A DNA stretch of 64,000 bases from an uncultured Chloroflexota bacterium. Lineage in GTDB: Bacteria > Chloroflexota > Dehalococcoidia > Lucifugimonadales > UBA1127. The notes below the pieces were generated by a model. It did not search any database, was not told the origin of the DNA, and saw nothing but the letters and a program-made list of their open reading frames with translations. The DNA lies in contig CAJWQJ010000001.1 of NCBI GenBank assembly GCA_913045315.1, forward strand, positions 62,001 to 126,000. Reading direction: 5' to 3'. Below are positions 62,834-64,000 of this stretch, one piece after another (the stretch's first letter is position 1; every line of letters starts with the position of its first letter). The position numbers and the translations under genes are program-made.

Positions 62834-62904
62834 TCATTAGGTGTTTTAGTAGATATTATGAATATCAACATTTTGTTAATATTTCATATTCAAAACACAT
62901 TTGT

Positions 62905-62910
62905 ATTATA
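62905..62910 (-). promoter_or_regulatory. Extended -10 promoter of gyrB-gyrA
   Basis: On the minus strand TGGTATAAT forms an extended -10, with a poor -35. The predicted leader is about 100 nt. The rest of the 215-nt region between gyrB and the upstream MBL gene shows no reading frame of note. Confidence 0.55.
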
Positions 62911-63009
62911 CCAAATTTTATAAGGTTAGAAAAGCTTTTTTTAGGTTTATTTAGCTTAAAAATAATCCCTTGGGAAAAATAGCTTAAATAAAGTACGTAA
63001 AGATAATTG

Positions 63010-63663
63010 TTAGGTGCTATTTAACCATGTAACATCACCAAATAAATTTTGATTACTATTTTGTTCCCTGAAGATTTTGTATTCATCTTTAGAATCTTGG
63101 ATCGTAGTAGTTTCTCCATGTCCTGGCAACACAATTGTATCTGATTCTAAATTGAATAGCTTTGTTGTTATGCTAGAAAGGATCTGATTAAAATCTTCTG
63201 ATGAACCGGTTCTTCCTGGTCCTCCTGGGAATAACGTATCTCCAGAAAATAAATGCTTATCAAGAAGATAGCATGTTGATCCAGGCGTATGTCCTGGAGT
63301 TATTATTGCTGTAACTTGCAGTGTACCTATAGTTATGTGTTCATCTTTAGTGAAAAGATTAATTGTAGCATTATTTTCTGGCAGTTTATCTTCATCGGTT
63401 TTTCCTACACCAATAGAAGCTTTATTGAATTTATTTCTTAATTCTTTAAAGCCTTCTAAGTGATCAAAATGATTGTGTGTTATAAGTATATGTTCTACAT
63501 CTGTACCTTCACATTCACGTATTATTTTTTCATACTCAATAGGTGCGTCAATAATGGCACTAGAATTTGTAGTCTTGCAGACTATAATGTAGCAGTTGTT
63601 TGCATATGGACTTGCCACAATTTTGTGAATCCGTTTTCGGTCATCTTCGTAGAATATAGACAT
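63010..63663 (-). CDS. MBL-fold hydrolase (glyoxalase II-like)
   Basis: The motif LITHNHFDHLEG, then TPGHTPGSTCYLL, LFSGDTLFPGGPGRT and a final VLPGHGETTTIQD form the metal site of glyoxalase II-type hydrolases. The 217-residue protein starts at ATG 63663, set by AGGAG. It may cleave a thioester or persulfide; the exact substrate is not evident. Confidence 0.9.
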   Translation of the reverse strand: MSIFYEDDRKRIHKIVASPYANNCYIIVCKTTNSSAIIDAPIEYEKIIRECEGTDVEHILITHNHFDHLEGFKELRNKFNKASIGVGKTDEDKLPENNATINLFTKDEHITIGTLQVTAIITPGHTPGSTCYLLDKHLFSGDTLFPGGPGRTGSSEDFNQILSSITTKLFNLESDTIVLPGHGETTTIQDSKDEYKIFREQNSNQNLFGDVTWLNST

Positions 63664-63781
63664 ACAGTTCACTCCTAGTTGAAATTTTCAAAATAGTATA
63701 CATTAAACTTTGTTTTTCTCATCTTTCGAAATGACAATTTTCATAGTGTAACATTAATAATTTTAATTTAAGGATCATCGA

Positions 63782-64000
63782 ATGTTAAACATAGGGGTTT
63801 TAGCTATAAATCCTGAAATTGCTTCAGAATATATTAATTCTATAAAGTCTTGGGAAGCAAATGCATTTCACATGACTTTGGAAAATTATAATTCAGAGAT
63901 TAGCGAGTCAATCAATGGAATTGTTATTGGTGGATCAACTATTGTTTCAGGTAATTTGTATGGAATTGAAAGTTCAGAAATCGTGCCATCTGATGACTAT
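63782..64000 (+). CDS. Unidentified protein, 3' partial
   Basis: A frame opens at ATG 63782 with AAGGA upstream and continues past the window end (73 codons visible). It reads MLNIGVLAINPEIASEYINS and later INGIVIGGSTIV, an alternation reminiscent of the N-terminus of class I glutamine amidotransferases such as PdxT. The match is too weak for a call, and the catalytic Cys would lie beyond the window. Confidence 0.55.
   Translation, partial: MLNIGVLAINPEIASEYINSIKSWEANAFHMTLENYNSEISESINGIVIGGSTIVSGNLYGIESSEIVPSDDY

Overview
The window is a 64 kb stretch of an AT-rich bacterial chromosome, densely packed with short operons on both strands. No rRNA operon, insertion sequence, prophage, CRISPR array or integration scar is visible. 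The gene content (PAC2 and DUF502 proteins, a DivIVA-like coiled coil, a cluster of acyl-CoA dehydrogenase paralogues, a GldA/F/G-like ABC set, a Gram-positive-type surface protein, Trx-type ArsC) suggests Chloroflexota, perhaps a Dehalococcoidia/SAR202-like marine lineage. That placement is inference; no 16S gene is present to test it.

Layout. 1-3.7 kb (+): a CvpA-like membrane protein fused to a LEA14/WHy-like domain (cut by the window edge), TatA, a PAC2 protein and two unknown membrane or coiled-coil proteins. 3.7-5.5 kb (-): YHS, lipoate ligase-like and PHP proteins. 5.6-10.2 kb (+): four acyl-CoA dehydrogenase-family genes, one lacking the C-terminal domain and one highly divergent. 10.2-13 kb: a PfkB-like protein lacking its catalytic Asp, a DinB-like protein, an SDR and tRNA-Pro. 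13-20 kb (mostly -): ffh, polA, an ArsM-like methyltransferase (+), a DivIVA-like protein, coaD and rsmD. 20-24.7 kb: an aldolase/SDR fusion, a Nudix hydrolase, a GT4 glycosyltransferase and DUF502. 24.7-29.4 kb (-): rpsF-ssb-rpsR, a SurA/PpiC-like protein, hom and thrC. 29.5-36.1 kb: small proteins, an M16 peptidase, BCCP and the dnaX-ybaB-recR-recO repair cluster with ybeY. 36.3-42.1 kb: a ChlI-like AAA+ ATPase, a surface protein, tRNA-Ile, an aquaporin-arsC pair, a zinc-ribbon protein, rnpB, birA and tRNA-His. 42.2-54 kb (+): an MBL hydrolase, ornithine decarboxylase-speE, a cysteine desulfurase, the Gld-like ABC operon, cinA, argC and tRNA-Glu. 54.1-64 kb (-): a peroxiredoxin with an in-frame UGA, plsY, PHP, rny, a 58-residue zinc ribbon, gyrA, gyrB and an MBL hydrolase, then the start of one further (+) gene.

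The standout observation is at 54119-54574 (-). A peroxiredoxin reading frame is interrupted by a single UGA exactly where the peroxidatic cysteine of the PxxxTxxC motif belongs. A hairpin fitting the bacterial SECIS pattern starts 10 nt downstream. This is best read as a selenocysteine-containing peroxiredoxin, which ordinary gene calling reduces to a 61-residue fragment. Other points of interest are a possible gamma/tau slippage site in dnaX, the incomplete and divergent acyl-CoA dehydrogenases, a possible aquaporin-mediated arsenite exit unit, and two genes that may start at ATT.
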